From Nitrospirota bacterium (GTDB lineage: Bacteria; Nitrospirota; Nitrospiria; Nitrospirales; UBA8639), in assembly GCA_029865515.1 (NCBI GenBank), contig JAOUGQ010000063.1, positions 1 through 13,148 on the forward strand: a stretch of 13,148 nucleotides of DNA. The letters are read 5' to 3'. Of this stretch, positions 7,773 to 13,148 are shown one piece after another. A program made the position numbers and the translations under genes. The notes under the pieces are model-generated. The model was not told the DNA's origin and made no database searches. It was given only the letters and a program-made list of their open reading frames with translations. Within the stretch, counting starts at the first letter, position 1; each line of letters opens with the position of its first letter.

Positions 7773-7805
7773 TCGGGAGATCGGGTTTCTTGCCGGTCTC
7801 CCCGA
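7773..7805. repeat. 12-bp inverted repeat in the divergent control region, possible operator
   Basis: The arms at 7773-7784 and 7793-7805 pair over 12 bp, with one bulged C (7800) and one T-G pair, around an 8-nt spacer. The right arm overlaps the candidate -35 of the CARF operon and runs into its spacer. Neither end is followed by a T run and both predicted transcripts start outside it, so it is more likely a DNA site (an operator) than a terminator or RNA structure. Confidence 0.5.
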
Positions 7806-7818
7806 CCGATGATATAGT
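7790..7818 (+). promoter_or_regulatory. candidate promoter for the CARF-thioesterase-lipB operon (leaderless)
   Basis: TTGCCG (7790-7795), 17 nt, then TATAGT (7813-7818): four and five matches to the sigma-70 consensus at ideal spacing. The GTG start at 7828 is 9 nt after the -10, so the message would begin at or within a few bases of the start codon. No Shine-Dalgarno is visible. Confidence 0.55.
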
Positions 7819-7827
7819 CCAGCCATT

Positions 7828-9090
7828 GTGAGTGCCCATATCTCTACCAAAGCACTCCTGCTCGCCGTTCAAGCCGATCCGGCTCCTGCTATCGCGATTT
7901 TGCAGCATCTGAATCCCGACATGGTGTGTTTTTTCCTGCATGATTCTCATAAAAGTGTGGTGGAGTCTCATATTCATCCCGCCTTGTCCCGTATGCCACA
8001 ACGCTGGGACTGGATTCTCACTCCTTCTCCTGAAAGCTTTTCTGCATGTCATAAGGCTCTGGCACAGGGGCTTGGTCCTCTGTTGACGACCTGGAACGTG
8101 CTGCCTGGCGAACTGGTTATTGATTTAACAGGCGCCACAGCAGGGATGGCTTCGGCCATGGTGCTGGCGGGATTTCCCTTTTCCACTAAAGTTTTTTTGT
8201 CTCCTGGCAATCAACCGCCATCTGCCGAACATCCTGTTGAGGAGACAGCCAAACGGTTGGCCCAATCTGAAGCCTCTGAAAATCCCTGGGATGAAGAGGC
8301 GCCCCGCATGCGACGCGAAGCCTGCTTCCATTTTACTCATGGCTCCTATGATGCTGCGGCTCGGGCGTTTCACACGCTGGAACATCGAGTCAGCGGCGGG
8401 TTGAAACCCTTCTATCGGGCCTTAGCTGATGTGGCACAGGCGTATGGCCTGTGGGATCAATTGTTGTATCGCGGCGCCTGGGAAAAATTAAAAGGCGGGA
8501 TTAAGGCGTTGGAGCTGGCCTCGGTGTGGGGCGGTCCCCAAGGAATGGATCGTCTTATAAAAGCACTGAAGGGAAACCTCACCTTCCTTGAACAAATCGT
8601 GCTGGATTCAAAAGACATTAAACCGGCCGTGGCTGTGGACTTATTGGCATGGGCCAAGCGCCGTGGAGATCGGGGTCGGGATCTTGATGCCGCGACCCAA
8701 ATCCTGCTTCGAGCCTTGGAAGCTTTTGCCCAATCCCGGTTGTTTACCCAGTATCACCTGAAAAGCTGGGATGTGAACCTGGAAAAGATCCCGGAGGACC
8801 TGCGAGACACCTGTCGCAGGCAATATCTCAACGAGATTGATGGGAAATATCGCCTTCCTCTGCAGGCGCAATTCCAGGCGCTGGCCGGGTTTGGAGATCC
8901 CATGGGACAACGGTTTCTCACCGATTGGCCTAAAATGAAATCCCTATTTGATGCAGCCGATCATGCGCTGCTGGGTTATGGATTTGAACCGATCAAACCC
9001 GAACGCTTCCACCAACTCTATGACCTGGTGGTCAAACTCAGTGGCGTGGCTCCAACTGAACTTCCAGAATTTCCATCCTTGAGCATGTAA
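7828..9090 (+). CDS. TIGR02710/Cas02710-like CARF-HEPN protein, sites degraded, no CRISPR nearby
   Basis: A 420-residue protein. The N-terminal half (about 8-145) is a CARF-like Rossmann domain with alternating strands KALLLAVQ (8-15), DMVCFFLHD (31-39) and ELVIDLTGATAGM (95-107). The last is the place where CARF domains usually carry DLTGGTKxM. The C-terminal part (about 267-403) follows the TIGR02710 HEPN pattern: DLLAWAKRRGDRG (271-283), the helix with LLRALEAFAQSRL (293-305), and ALLGYGFEP (380-388). Relatives usually read RNxSxLAHGF at that last spot; here it is A377-D378-x-A-L-L-G-Y384-G-F, so the Arg and His of the RNase motif are missing. Family members bind cyclic oligoadenylate and cleave RNA in type III CRISPR defence; this one is probably not a nuclease. 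The GTG at 7828 is needed to keep the first strand; the next ATG (7921) would remove it. It heads an operon with a thioesterase 9 nt downstream. Family call is by pattern recognition. Confidence 0.78.
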   Translation: MSAHISTKALLLAVQADPAPAIAILQHLNPDMVCFFLHDSHKSVVESHIHPALSRMPQRWDWILTPSPESFSACHKALAQGLGPLLTTWNVLPGELVIDLTGATAGMASAMVLAGFPFSTKVFLSPGNQPPSAEHPVEETAKRLAQSEASENPWDEEAPRMRREACFHFTHGSYDAAARAFHTLEHRVSGGLKPFYRALADVAQAYGLWDQLLYRGAWEKLKGGIKALELASVWGGPQGMDRLIKALKGNLTFLEQIVLDSKDIKPAVAVDLLAWAKRRGDRGRDLDAATQILLRALEAFAQSRLFTQYHLKSWDVNLEKIPEDLRDTCRRQYLNEIDGKYRLPLQAQFQALAGFGDPMGQRFLTDWPKMKSLFDAADHALLGYGFEPIKPERFHQLYDLVVKLSGVAPTELPEFPSLSM

Positions 9091-9099
9091 CGGAAACAA

Positions 9100-9513
9100 T
9101 TGGCCGGCATGGAAGTACGGGTTTATTATGAGGATACGGATTGCGGCGGAGTCGTCTACTACGCCAACTATCTGAAATACTTTGAACGGGCCAGAACTCA
9201 CTACCTGGAAACCCACGGCTTGTCGATCGCCACGTTGGTACAGGAAGGAACGGAATTTCGTGTGACCCGTGCCGAACTCGCCTACCGGTCGCCCGCCACC
9301 TATGGAGAAATCCTGGTGGTTGAGACGACTGTCGCGGCTGATCGCCGTATTTCACTCACGTTTTCGCATGTCATTCGGGAACGCACGTCTGAACGGATGA
9401 TCGTGGAAGGATCCGCAACCCTTGTGGCCGTCGATACCAAAGGCAAAATCAAACGCCTCCCTCCGCCCATACTGGAAGCCTTAGGCCTTCCGTTAGTTTT
9501 CACTTCTTCCTGA
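9100..9513 (+). CDS. acyl-CoA thioesterase, YbgC/4-hydroxybenzoyl-CoA thioesterase family
   Basis: A hot-dog fold enzyme of 137 residues (134 if the ATG at 9109 is used instead of the TTG at 9100). Family members hydrolyse short-chain or aromatic acyl-CoA thioesters. The N-terminal signature YYEDTDCGGVVYYANYL (9-25) contains the catalytic Asp14, followed by the long hot-dog helix YFERARTHYLETHG (27-40). Strands EFRVTRAELAYRSPA and ILVVETTV follow as usual, and the length is typical. In many Gram-negatives ybgC precedes tol-pal genes; here there are none. Instead the gene lies 9 nt after the CARF gene and 12 nt before lipB, which fits a shared transcript around acyl-group handling. TTG 9100 has a weak upstream CGGA; neither start is decisive. 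The natural substrate cannot be told. Confidence 0.88.
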   Translation: MAGMEVRVYYEDTDCGGVVYYANYLKYFERARTHYLETHGLSIATLVQEGTEFRVTRAELAYRSPATYGEILVVETTVAADRRISLTFSHVIRERTSERMIVEGSATLVAVDTKGKIKRLPPPILEALGLPLVFTSS

Positions 9514-9525
9514 AATGGCATTCCG

Positions 9526-10236
9526 ATGGTTTCTTCCGATTTTCCACAACCGGGAATGGTGCTGGCGTTTCCCTCCCTGTCCTATCCGGAGGCCTGGGAA
9601 CTTCAACAAACCCTGGCGGCCCAACGGCTCGAGGATCGTCGTCCCGATATGCTGGTCCTGACCGAACATGAACCGGTCCTCACGTTGGGACGAACGACCA
9701 AACCCGAACATTGGGAGCCTCATTGGCCTGAACTGCGGGACAAGGGCATCCATCTTCATCAGACCGGGCGAGGCGGATCGGTCACCTATCATGGCCCCGG
9801 ACAGTTAATCGGATATCCGATTCTGCGACTTCGCCATTTCTGTCCCGGACCAAAAATTTATGTCCAGAAATTGGAGGAGGTGCTGATTCGCACCCTAGCG
9901 GATTGGGGAATTGCAGGATGTCGCCATGAATCGTTTCGCGGGGTGTGGGTAAGAACATCCACCGCTCGCCTGGAAAAGATTGCCTCCATTGGCGTGCGAA
10001 TTTCCCGTGGAGTGACGATGCATGGATTTGCCTTAAATGTCACTGTGGACCTCCAGCCTTTTACTCTTTTGGCACCCTGTGGCATTGAAGACTGCACCAT
10101 GACTTCCATGGCCAGAGAACTTGGAACATCCAGTAATTCGGATGAGGTGCGGGAACAGGTGGCTCAACACTTCGGGGAAGTCTTTGGAATCACGTGGCTG
10201 AAAGACGGAGAGCATGCACAGAGGTATTCATCCTAA
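9526..10236 (+). CDS. lipB: octanoyl-[acyl carrier protein]:protein N-octanoyltransferase (lipoate biosynthesis)
   Basis: A 236-residue LipB, which moves octanoyl from acyl carrier protein to the lipoyl domains of 2-oxoacid dehydrogenases or the glycine-cleavage H protein; LipA then inserts sulfur. The substrate-pocket motif GRGGSVTYHGPGQ (81-93), the lysine motif KIASIGVRISRG (151-162) with catalytic K151, MHGFALNV (165-172) and the acyl-accepting Cys185 in PCGI (184-187) are all present, so it should be active. Length is usual. The ATG at 9526 lies 12 nt after the thioesterase stop without a strong ribosome site, which suggests translation coupled to the upstream gene. lipA is not in the window. 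The stop is only 2 nt from the end of the convergent SDR gene, so no terminator fits between them. Confidence 0.95.
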   Translation: MVSSDFPQPGMVLAFPSLSYPEAWELQQTLAAQRLEDRRPDMLVLTEHEPVLTLGRTTKPEHWEPHWPELRDKGIHLHQTGRGGSVTYHGPGQLIGYPILRLRHFCPGPKIYVQKLEEVLIRTLADWGIAGCRHESFRGVWVRTSTARLEKIASIGVRISRGVTMHGFALNVTVDLQPFTLLAPCGIEDCTMTSMARELGTSSNSDEVREQVAQHFGEVFGITWLKDGEHAQRYSS

Positions 10237-10238
10237 CT

Positions 10239-10973
10239 TCATATTCCCCAGCCACCGCTCACGTGCAAATTGGCCCCCGTCACATAACGAGCCTCGTCAG
10301 ATAGAAAATACCGAACGGCTTGGACGGCATCTTCGACTTCGCCGATATACCCGGACGGAATTTTTTTGGCCATGCCGGTCAGCTCTCCCGGTGGCGCGCT
10401 CCCGGAATCGATAAATCCCGGGGAAATCGCATTCACGGTGATGCCATCGGGGGCCAATATTTTCGCCAGTGTCCTGGTAAGAATGAGTACGCCGGCTTTG
10501 GCAATATAATGAGCCGTCACATGCGGTTGGGCTTCCATTTTGTCCGCATTGGCCATGCTGAACGAAATAATCCGCCCGCATTTTCTGGCCTTCATCCCTG
10601 GCGCCACCGCTTTTGCAAGATAAAAAATAGGGTGAAGATTATTGGTGAACATTTCCGACCAGCCTTCAGCAGTTTCTTCAAAGAGTGATACCCGATGGTA
10701 GGGTCCAGCCCCGTTGATCAAGGCATCAATCCGGCCCCACGTGTTTTCCACCTGCTGAACGAGCTGTGTGGCGGCTGCGGGGTCCGAGACATCACATGGA
10801 ATGGCCAACACCTTCCCCCCTTGCCCTTCAATGATACGGGTGACTTCCTCAGCCTCCTGCTGGCTTGTGCGATAACAGAGGGCTACGGTCCAACCGTTGC
10901 AACCTAAGTCCAGGGCAATGCCTCGCCCGATTCCTCTGGCCCCGCCAGTGATCAACGCCACCCGTTCAGTCAT
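10239..10973 (-). CDS. short-chain dehydrogenase/reductase with atypical active site
   Basis: A 244-residue classical-size SDR, similar overall to FabG/pteridine-reductase-like members. The NAD(P)-binding TGGARGIG (9-16), DV (61-62), NGAG (87-90; NNAG is usual) and NNLH with N112 are visible. PGFIDSG (185-191) and the C-terminal VSGGW also match. The NADP-type choice is suggested by R37 after the second strand. The catalytic region is odd. After GRII the sequence is S137-F-S-M, which puts Met140 at the usual Ser position. The segment AHYIAKAG has Lys159, but its minus-4 residue is His155, with Tyr156 only three residues away, so the usual YxxxK is off by one. It may be a divergent subfamily with a different substrate or weak activity. 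A good AAGGAG lies 7 nt before the ATG. It is the last gene of the minus-strand run, 53 nt after the DUF2064 gene. Confidence 0.85.
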   Translation of the reverse strand: MTERVALITGGARGIGRGIALDLGCNGWTVALCYRTSQQEAEEVTRIIEGQGGKVLAIPCDVSDPAAATQLVQQVENTWGRIDALINGAGPYHRVSLFEETAEGWSEMFTNNLHPIFYLAKAVAPGMKARKCGRIISFSMANADKMEAQPHVTAHYIAKAGVLILTRTLAKILAPDGITVNAISPGFIDSGSAPPGELTGMAKKIPSGYIGEVEDAVQAVRYFLSDEARYVTGANLHVSGGWGI

Positions 10974-10975
10974 GA

Positions 10976-10986
10976 CTCCTCTCCTT
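10976..10986 (-). promoter_or_regulatory. double Shine-Dalgarno before the SDR gene
   Basis: On the minus strand AAGGAG (10986-10981) lies 7 nt before the ATG at 10973. A second AGGAG (10980-10976) is only 2 nt away from it. The first has the right spacing and confirms the start. Confidence 0.6.
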
Positions 10987-11026
10987 GCTCTTTCCCAGAG
11001 GAAAAACTTGCGGTGAAAGAATTCTC

Positions 11027-11800
11027 TTATTCACGATTGGTTAATCGCCTGGCCAATTCTTGCAACACGTTTTTCGTACGGGAGGAAAATGTCTGATTCT
11101 GTCGATCTTGGGCATCCCGGATAAAGATCTGAAGATCCTCAACCGTATCAAGATCCCGGAGTTTCGGTAAAATCTCCAGCGACAAACCCAGTGCCTGAAT
11201 CTTTTTCTCCGTGAGCGCATACACTTGATCAGTAGACCACGGCATATTCTCAAACAGGTCCGGCACCGTGGAGCGCAGCCCGATTAAATAATACCCGCCA
11301 TCCATTGTGGGACCGAGCACCACATCATGATCCTGGAGGCTCTTCACTGCTGCAGTCAGGAGTGGCCCGTTGATCCCGGGAATGTCGGTGCCAATGATCA
11401 CAACCGAACGATACGGAGCACCCAGCGCCTGTTTGAATGCCGATGCCATCCTAACCCCCAGATCATCCCCCGTTTGATCCCAGACCGGGATCTTGAATCG
11501 AGCCTCCATAGCCCGAAAGAAGGGATGATGGGGAGACGGGGTCGCCGCCAGAATGCGATCATATCCTTTCAGAGAATGGCATCGCTCTACCATGTCCAAC
11601 ACCAGGCTCCCGTGGAGACTGGCCGCCTCATCAGGCGTCAGCGGCGGACACAGCCGCGTTTTGACCTGACCGGCGACTGGAGCCTTTGCAAAGACAATAA
11701 TCGCGGCCGATGCCGGCGAGAGAGGCTCACGCCTCCCGGCCTGTCCCTTTGGTGGGGCACGGTGGCCGCGTGCGACTGGGTCGTTACCGGACGGTGTCAT
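11027..11800 (-). CDS. DUF2064/TIGR04282-family nucleotide-transferase-like glycosyltransferase
   Basis: A 257-residue protein of the family named 'arsenosugar biosynthesis glycosyltransferase' TIGR04282 (DUF2064), a GT-A/nucleotidyltransferase fold. Motifs are VFAKAPVAGQVKTRL (36-50), VIIGTDIPG (134-142), GPTMDGGYYLIGL (163-175), PWSTD (187-191) and RDLDT (215-219). These cover the nucleotide loop, the metal-binding Asp and the acceptor side. Residues 1-31 form a basic, Pro/Gly-rich extension not typical of the family, so the real start could be later; no ribosome site is decisive. The gene overlaps the preceding glycosyltransferase by 17 nt, and the two families commonly travel together, which supports coupled function. 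Arsenic-related substrate is only implied by the family name: no arsM, arsS or other arsenic gene is in the window. Confidence 0.85.
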   Translation of the reverse strand: MTPSGNDPVARGHRAPPKGQAGRREPLSPASAAIIVFAKAPVAGQVKTRLCPPLTPDEAASLHGSLVLDMVERCHSLKGYDRILAATPSPHHPFFRAMEARFKIPVWDQTGDDLGVRMASAFKQALGAPYRSVVIIGTDIPGINGPLLTAAVKSLQDHDVVLGPTMDGGYYLIGLRSTVPDLFENMPWSTDQVYALTEKKIQALGLSLEILPKLRDLDTVEDLQIFIRDAQDRQNQTFSSRTKNVLQELARRLTNRE

Positions 11801-12482
11801 AGTAATCTTGAAGACGACGAGGATCCCATCCCAGCCAATAGAACAGGCGTAGGACCCACATACGCACGATGGTGCGTAGCGGACCGCATTGTTCCCACCT
11901 TCGAAAAGAGGTAGTGACCCGGTCTTTGAGGGCCACGATGGTGCCGAGTTTTTTCAACCGGCGACTGAAGTCAATATCTTCCATCAGAGGAATCTCCGCA
12001 AAGCCTCCCATTTGTTCAAAAACCGATCGTCGCACAAACATTGTTTGATCGCCGGTGGAGATGCCAGACAATCGGGATCGTAGATTCATCAGACGGCTCA
12101 CCATCCAGGCATAGCCGGTGTCCCTGGGAAACCGCACATCAAACCGGCCACCGACATACTGTTGATCGCCCATGGCCCGCTCCATCACCTGTCTCGCATT
12201 GTGCGGTAATTGGGTATCCGCATGCAAAAACACCAGAATATCAGAGGTCGCCACGGCCGCCCCGACATTCATTTGCGAAGCACGGCCACATGGCCCGGAA
12301 ATGATCCGATGATGGGCGTCAGACGCCGATTCAAACATTGTCCTGGCTACTGCCACCGTCTGATCCCGGCTTCCTCCATCCACCATAATAATTTCCTCGA
12401 ACCCTAACGGCATCAACGCAGACAACAACGCAGGCAGCGCGTCCTGTTCATTCAAGACCGGAATGATCACGGCAATGCTCAT
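11784..12482 (-). CDS. family 2 glycosyltransferase (TIGR04283-like)
   Basis: A 232-residue GT-A glycosyltransferase. The N-terminal strand IAVIIPVLNEQDAL (3-16), VDGGSRDQT (34-42), GRASQMNVGA (66-75), the metal-binding LHADTQLP (86-93), GDQTMFVRR (144-152) and MEDIDFSRRL (167-176) are all present and match the TIGR04283 pattern. The last motif holds the probable catalytic acidic residues. The C-terminal part (about 198-217) is amphipathic to hydrophobic and could touch the membrane. The gene lies 54 nt after the membrane-protein gene and overlaps the DUF2064 gene by 17 nt. The start ATG at 12482 has no clear ribosome site, but it preserves the first strand. The sugar donor and acceptor are unknown; a membrane-lipid or polyprenol acceptor is possible given the neighbouring membrane protein. 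Confidence 0.88.
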   Translation of the reverse strand: MSIAVIIPVLNEQDALPALLSALMPLGFEEIIMVDGGSRDQTVAVARTMFESASDAHHRIISGPCGRASQMNVGAAVATSDILVFLHADTQLPHNARQVMERAMGDQQYVGGRFDVRFPRDTGYAWMVSRLMNLRSRLSGISTGDQTMFVRRSVFEQMGGFAEIPLMEDIDFSRRLKKLGTIVALKDRVTTSFRRWEQCGPLRTIVRMWVLRLFYWLGWDPRRLQDYYDTVR

Positions 12483-12536
12483 GAAGTCAATAAATGGTGA
12501 ACGACACAGGCAGGGCGAAAAATCGAGAAAATTGGC

Positions 12537-12995
12537 CTACGAGTCGGCGGGTTTCTTGGGAGTTTTGAACATAAAAAACACGACGACCCCGATCGTGCCC
12601 CAATAAATCAGATACTTATGCCAAAACAAGACTTCCCCAAAATGCATAAATGCCAACGCACAAAGAAGAGATAACGCCATCACAGTATAACGAACCGTGA
12701 GGTTTACAACCGAGGAATAGGCCCACATAGCCATTCCTGAAAAATAAATAATCATTGGGAAGATACTGATTTCCGCTCCGGTGCTGGCTGAAAGAAAAAC
12801 CTGTAGAAACCCGATAAAGACCATGGCGGACCCCACCATGCGCATAGCCACTTGCATCTGCCGGTTTTCCTGATCTTCCGTGTCATCCTCCCGCAGTTGA
12901 GAAGGAATAGGGGATGGCTTCGGGGCCACAGGTTCAACCGGCTCTGGCGGTTGTTGTTCAGGACCCTGTTTCGGTTCAGGACTCATGGTCACCAT
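12537..12995 (-). CDS. small proline-rich-tailed membrane protein, unknown function
   Basis: Not recognised as a named family. It is 152 residues (149 if the ATG at 12986 is used). An N-terminal hydrophilic tail rich in Pro, Glu and Gln (about 5-35) is followed by an acidic stretch REDDTEDQEN (35-44). Four hydrophobic segments then follow: about 51-70, 76-96, 102-120 and 126-144, ending in a short basic tail KTPKKPADS. The tail with the lysine-rich end suggests both termini are cytoplasmic. The ATG at 12995 overlaps the stop of the upstream partial gene (ATGGTGA), which fits translational coupling, so it belongs to the same minus-strand run as the glycosyltransferases. It may be a membrane anchor or partner for them, but that is inference. 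Confidence 0.7.
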   Translation of the reverse strand: MVTMSPEPKQGPEQQPPEPVEPVAPKPSPIPSQLREDDTEDQENRQMQVAMRMVGSAMVFIGFLQVFLSASTGAEISIFPMIIYFSGMAMWAYSSVVNLTVRYTVMALSLLCALAFMHFGEVLFWHKYLIYWGTIGVVVFFMFKTPKKPADS

Positions 12996-13148
12996 TTGAA
13001 ATGCTTGCTGAGGGTCAGACCCTGCTGTGAATACGATGATCCCAGCGATGACCCGTAGAGATGAGTCGGAATATCCTGCATTTTTTCGTACATCACCTTA
13101 AAAAATGTCTGCCCGTCGTGGATGCGAAAAGGCACATCATGCGGCCGA
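12989..13148 (-). CDS. C-terminal end of an unidentified gene, cut by the window edge
   Basis: An open frame enters from the right edge (codons from 13147) and stops with TGA at 12991-12989, giving 52 residues. It is rich in Ser, Gly, Tyr and Gln: KVMYEKMQDIPTHLYGSS is followed by GLTLSKHFKW at the end. The stop overlaps the ATG of the next gene, a normal operon join, which argues it is coding. The sequence is too short to identify. Confidence 0.5.
   Translation of the reverse strand, partial: RPHDVPFRIHDGQTFFKVMYEKMQDIPTHLYGSSLGSSYSQQGLTLSKHFKW

Noticed and set aside
11327..11914. 195-residue plus-strand frame antisense to the two glycosyltransferase genes
   Set aside because: It is opposite two genes with clear family motifs, has an unnatural composition and no ribosome site.
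1..13148. CRISPR array, cas genes or mobile element linked to the CARF gene
   Set aside because: I looked for regularly spaced repeats, terminal inverted repeats and transposase motifs and saw none; the CARF gene is isolated within this window.

Overview
The window looks like chromosomal DNA of a Gram-negative bacterium with GC slightly above half. Support for this comes from a phosphoheptose isomerase (an LPS-heptose enzyme), a YbgC/4HBT thioesterase, a lipoyl-assembly gene and many two-component proteins. The protein mix and style recall Nitrospira/Nitrospirota. That placement is an inference from general familiarity, not from any marker gene in the window. No rRNA, tRNA, IS element, phage gene or CRISPR array was seen. 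Genes are packed tightly, with frequent short overlaps.

Layout. (1) Positions 1-4576, plus strand, signalling block: a periplasmic ABC-type substrate-binding protein overlaps a large membrane sensor kinase (TM-sensor-TM-HAMP-GAF-HisKA-HATPase). A long hairpin terminator follows, then a REC-PAS protein without an output domain. (2) Positions 4669-7688, minus strand: gmhA, a protein with a deoxyhypusine-synthase-like fold, and an NtrC-type sigma-54 activator. (3) Positions 7689-7827: a 139-bp divergent control region with two candidate promoters facing outward and a strong inverted repeat between them. Both divergent genes appear to be leaderless. (4) Positions 7828-10236, plus strand: a TIGR02710/Cas02710-like CARF-HEPN protein, a YbgC-like thioesterase and lipB, spaced 9 and 12 nt apart. 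(5) Positions 10239-13148, minus strand: the C-terminal end of an unidentified gene, a four-helix membrane protein, two glycosyltransferases of the 'arsenosugar' families (TIGR04283, TIGR04282/DUF2064) and a short-chain dehydrogenase.

How they may work together. The binding protein and kinase probably form a ligand-sensing unit, because no permease or ATPase is present. The REC-PAS protein and the NtrC-type regulator are possible downstream partners, but cognate pairing cannot be read from sequence. The most unusual gene is the CARF-HEPN protein. It belongs to a family known from type III CRISPR defence, yet it sits here without any cas gene or repeat array, at the head of a thioesterase-lipB operon. 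Both its signature sites look degraded: the CARF motif reads DLTGATAGM where DLTGGTKxM is typical, and the HEPN motif has lost its Arg and His. It may be a repurposed, catalytically silent sensor or scaffold. Other oddities are a DHS-like protein attached to gmhA, an SDR whose Ser/Tyr catalytic positions look shifted, and an insertion in the receiver domain of the NtrC-type regulator.
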